Shown here piece by piece: positions 61,565 to 64,000 of a stretch of DNA of 64,000 nucleotides. Position 1 is the stretch's first letter. Each line of letters opens with the position of its first letter. The notes beneath the pieces are model-generated. The model made no database searches, was not told where the DNA came from, and saw only the letters and a list, made by a program, of their open reading frames with translations. This DNA comes from Paramarasmius palmivorus (taxonomy: Eukaryota > Basidiomycota > Agaricomycetes > Agaricales > Marasmiaceae): contig JAYKXP010000092.1 in NCBI GenBank assembly GCA_037176845.1, positions 1 to 64,000 on the forward strand. The letters run 5' to 3'. Both the position numbers and the translations under genes were made by a program.

Positions 61565-61660
61565 TCAAAATGGAACTGAGCCGAATTGAACGTGAGGCAC
61601 ATTGGATCATTACCAATAGTAATAAGAAAAACCGCGATAAAGCTACTACACCATCAGACT
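61565..61660 (-). ncRNA. tRNA-like Pol III unit, left side of element 2
   Basis: Minus-strand A box TGGTGTAGTAG (61643-61653, exact consensus) and B box GTTCAATTC (61583-61591) about 51 nt apart. It faces outward to the left, as in element 1. ATTTTGATAAAGG follows; no strong TTTTT within the unit. Confidence 0.5.
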
Positions 61661-61683
61661 GTTCCCAGGTGAGGCCCCATACT

Positions 61684-61854
61684 GAGGGAAGTGCGAAGCG
61701 AAGCGGAGCACTTTTCCTTAGGTTAGGGGTTAGGTGTTAGAAGGGGGGCGCGGGGGGGTGAAACCCCCCGCAGAAAGGGTTAGGGGATAGGCATATTTTT
61801 AAGGGGGGGGTGCGGGGGGGGAACGCCCCCGCGGTTAGGGTTAGGGGGTAAAAC
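61684..61854. repeat. G-rich core of element 2
   Basis: Same order as in element 1: GAAGTGC/GCACTTT-type hairpin, TTAGGGGTTAGGTGTTAG, GCGGGGGG...CCCCCCGC hairpin, GGGTTAGGGG, GCGGGGG...CCCCCGC hairpin, GGTTAGGGTTAGGGGG. Differences from element 1 are a few substitutions and small indels. Confidence 0.85.
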
Positions 61855-61871
61855 CAAGCAGAAGTAGTAAC

Positions 61872-61960
61872 ATTAATGGCTCAGTGGTCCTCGTGTTGAA
61901 ACAAGTCTTGTATTATGTAAGCCTTCCCTTTAGGTCTCCCGTTCAATTCTCTACAGTTTA
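61872..61960 (+). ncRNA. tRNA-like Pol III unit, right side of element 2
   Basis: A box TGGCTCAGTGG (61877-61887, exact consensus) and B box GTTCAATTC (61941-61949), 53 nt apart, facing outward to the right. The body between the boxes differs from the other three units, so they are not simple copies of one tRNA. Confidence 0.5.
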
Positions 61961-62091
61961 CTACAGTTTGTTTTACTTATTTAAATTCACACCACGTCAT
62001 TGGAATGAGTCCAGGCAAAGGAAGCCCCGGCCATCCATTCCAATGACAGCTATTGGATTGTCCATAGATCATTCCAATGCCCCTACACGGA

Positions 62092-62601
62092 CTATTGATC
62101 TTCCAGTTCCCATTGACAGAGAGCAGCATAGATGCATCGATGGTATTCAAGAGGGAGCTTGAAAAGCTCCTCTGCACATCGGCATTGAAAATCGTCCTGT
62201 CGTATGTCAGACATTGGGTAGCATCTTGATACGAAGTTACTGACCAAGTCGACCCGCAACAGGCTACCAAAACTCTCCAGACCGATGTCTCTTTCTATCC
62301 GAAGTAGGTGTACACACCCGGTATCCGAACATATCCACTCCTCGTCGATGGTATCGATGTTGTCTATCCCTTCCGTCTTGCGATATTCAGCAATCAGCAT
62401 GAACAACGCTGCTTGGCGTGTGTCCTGCCACTGCAACCAATCAGGAACCCGAGCAACGACAGTACAAGCAGATATCTCAGCGAGTGCACGGTCTGTACAG
62501 CTGTGATCATCGCAATGATGGGGGACATCTGGAACTTGATACCTCACTATGTAGCGGTATATAGCTCGGGTAGTCAAATAGCTCGGGTAGCTACCCCCCA
62601 T
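62092..62601 (-). CDS. Cysteine/histidine-containing open frame, gene fragment of unknown function
   Basis: 169 codons. The first 12 or so residues are encoded by the inverted end of element 3, so the true start was elsewhere. The body holds VPHHCDDHSCTD, DEEWICSDTGCVHLL and DFQCRCAEELFKLP with a C-terminal YAALCQWELEDQ. The stop lies only 5 bp outside element 2. The body reads as genuine protein but no family is recognised. The flanking elements have probably cut one gene at both ends; the acidic frame at 61023-61433 might be its other part. Confidence 0.4.
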   Translation of the reverse strand: MGGSYPSYLTTRAIYRYIVRYQVPDVPHHCDDHSCTDRALAEISACTVVARVPDWLQWQDTRQAALFMLIAEYRKTEGIDNIDTIDEEWICSDTGCVHLLRIERDIGLESFGSLLRVDLVSNFVSRCYPMSDIRQDDFQCRCAEELFKLPLEYHRCIYAALCQWELEDQ

Positions 62602-63489
62602 CTACGTAGCACGGTCCCGGTCTACGAGGTGCTACATGGTGCTACATAGCGAGCATTTTTTGATGTTATCAGAAACCAGGTACCCAAAATGACAATGCGT
62701 GAGCCAATGAAATCTTCTCGATATAGTGGTATGGTCGTCGTTTCTTGCTGCCTTGCGACCAGTTGCCGTTCTATGCTATGGTCAATTGAGCTGCATTTTC
62801 ATTCATTGCAACACACGTTCTTTAACTATCAACAAGTGTACTTTGTTATACGCCAACAAACTGAACTACGAGATATGATGCAGGACTCCATCACTGCTAG
62901 TGCGCGTGTCCAATGGTTGGAATGTGAGACTGGTGCTTCGAATCCATAGATGTCTTCAATATGCGGCAGTTGGTGTTCTTGAATTGTTTCCTGACCGTCG
63001 AGGGAGCTATCGGTGTCCTCAAGGCGTCCTAATATATGGAGTCAGCCGAAAAGGAACACGAAGAAGAGAAGCGTCGACGGCCACGCACCTTGACGATCCC
63101 CACTGACAATCACGATATCATCTTCGTTCCTAAGCCTCTTGATGCCCTGTCCTTGCGCAAAAAAACCTTGAGCCATTGACGTCGGAGGGAAGATTGGTTG
63201 ACGGTCTGAGCTGAAAAAAAGCTAAGTCAAACTTGAGTGTACATGGCTAAAGTGAAAACAGTTAAGATTCAACTTGTATACTTCTCTCGAAAAGTAGAAT
63301 ACGCACAAGACTTGCAATATTGTACCCTGGGCATGGATGGTTTCGAACGCAAAGGTGTTGATTGACGTAAGGAAAATCCCCGTTTCTCAGGCGCCGCATG
63401 GTACTCTTTGGCCAGTAGCTCGGGTAGTACGGAGGTAGCTCGGACGTAGCACTTTTGTTCTACCAGGCTCTACCCGAGCTACATAGTGG
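62544..63489. mobile_element. Element 3: putative 946-bp inverted-repeat element
   Basis: CACTATGTAGC at the left and GCTACATAGTG at the right form a perfect 11-bp inverted end. Inside each end the word TAGCTCGGGTAG or its complement recurs (62,560; 62,578; 63,416; 63,470) with GCTACATAG and CTACGTAGCAC variants. The centre lacks the G-rich core and tRNA-like units of elements 1 and 2. No target duplication seen. Called on architecture only. Confidence 0.45.
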
Positions 63490-63729
63490 GAGCTCTACTA
63501 CTCAACAAAATACGGATTCCAGATGGAGGTTTCGGTCAACCATGTTGGGATTGGTCATGAACTTCAAAGTGTTATATTTACCTATTACAGAGTGAGACAT
63601 TGTTCTATCTCTTATGTTACTTTTCTAAACACTCTTTTTATTGTGATATAGATCACCGGGAAAAGATCCGCGGAGAGCCTGAGGATTCATGCGTCTACAG
63701 AGTAGCAAGAGAAAGAGAACAGACTACAA

Positions 63730-63999
63730 CTATGGCTCGTCCTCATCCTTGATTATCACCTCATTCTCGACTTCTTCCATCTCGACTACGTCATCCAACA
63801 AGCGCTGGAATGCTGCACGCAGAGTATTGACTGTCGTCTGCTCCCTCTGCTGCCAGAGTACTTGGATGCACTCGCGCATGTTGAACTCCACGTCTCGGCA
63901 CCAAGGAGGCCCAAGTGCATCGTAGAGGATCCGTAGAGATGTAATCTCCTCAAGAAAGCGGGGTTGTAGTGGCGGGGTGACCCATAGTGCAGTAGCACA
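63730..63999 (-). CDS. C-terminal part of an unknown gene, cut by the window edge
   Basis: Ninety codons ending TAG at 63730. The visible residues include PRFLEEITSLRILYDALGP, CRECIQ-like MRECIQVLWQQREQ, TLRAAFQRLLDDVVEMEEVE and an acidic end IIKDEDEP. It is helical and charged with no recognised domain. Sense is preferred over the opposite frames because it is open to the window edge and its residue composition is protein-like. Confidence 0.4.
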   Translation of the reverse strand, partial: CATALWVTPPLQPRFLEEITSLRILYDALGPPWCRDVEFNMRECIQVLWQQREQTTVNTLRAAFQRLLDDVVEMEEVENEVIIKDEDEP

Positions 64000-64000
64000 A

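Larger units (their letters stand above)
61433..62087. mobile_element. Element 2: 655-bp TGTA...TACA element, sibling of element 1
   Basis: The ends are inverted repeats of about 85 bp built on the word CATTGGAATG/CATTCCAATG. From the left TGTAGGGTCATTGGAATG, the text continues through AATCCAATAGCTG and GGATGGCCGGGGCTTCC to CTCATTCCAATG; the right end repeats it in reverse with few changes. Inside are two outward-facing tRNA-like units and a G-rich core nearly identical to that of element 1. The terminal repeats share no sequence with element 1 beyond TGTA/TACA. No clear target duplication. No coding capacity. Confidence 0.78.

Overview
The window is a chromosome end of a filamentous basidiomycete, most likely an Agaricomycete. 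It starts with about 260 bp of C-rich telomere repeat (mainly CCCCTAA). Genes have many short introns (about 45-60 nt, GT-AG with CTRAY-like branch sites) and belong to mushroom-type families: laccase, AA9, AA12, KDZ transposase, basidiomycete NACHT proteins and Ert1. A species cannot be named from sequence alone. Most exon structures here were joined by hand from splice signals and reading-frame continuity; where a frame breaks, this is stated.

Layout. (1) 1-264, telomere. (2) 265-13,000, a subtelomere without recognisable protein genes. It holds unusually many near-perfect hairpins. Convincing intron signals lie on the minus strand between 2.3 and 4.8 kb and on the plus strand between 5.1 and 10.6 kb, which suggests two divergent spliced non-coding transcripts. 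From 7.6 to 10.7 kb the sequence is a degenerate array of roughly 0.7-1 kb repeats. (3) 13.0-16.6 kb, an NLR-type NACHT NTPase; 18.4-20.6 kb, a G-protein alpha-like gene with a long N-terminal extension and two apparent frame breaks. (4) 21.3-27.2 kb, a multi-pass membrane protein, a decayed F-box gene and a single-pass membrane protein. (5) 28.3-29.0 kb, a 664-bp mobile-looking element (element 1). (6) 30.7-53.1 kb, a gene-dense block: laccase, a proline-rich protein, an AA12 quinoprotein dehydrogenase, a Gfo/Idh/MocA oxidoreductase, a GH1 beta-glucosidase, an Ert1/AcuK-type regulator, a CAP-domain secreted protein, a glycine-rich repeat protein and two AA9 polysaccharide monooxygenases, one split by a 1-kb hAT-like insertion with a clear target duplication. 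(7) 53.9-64 kb, transposon-rich sequence: a motif-rich putative element end, a KDZ transposase gene, co-oriented unknown genes, element 2 (a sibling of element 1), a third inverted-repeat element and a partial gene at the edge.

The genes of block 6 fit together as plant-biomass attack. Laccase acts on phenolics, AA9 cuts cellulose oxidatively, AA12 dehydrogenases are known to be able to feed electrons to AA9, GH1 hydrolyses cellobiose, and Ert1-type factors control use of non-fermentable carbon.

The most unusual content is (a) the hairpin-dense, intron-bearing subtelomeric locus, including a family of about 55-bp two-tier palindromes whose arms change in matched pairs, and (b) elements 1 and 2, about 660 bp each, with the same plan (TGTA...TACA ends, two outward-facing tRNA-like Pol III units and a G-rich core with hairpins and TTAGGG words) but completely different terminal inverted repeats.
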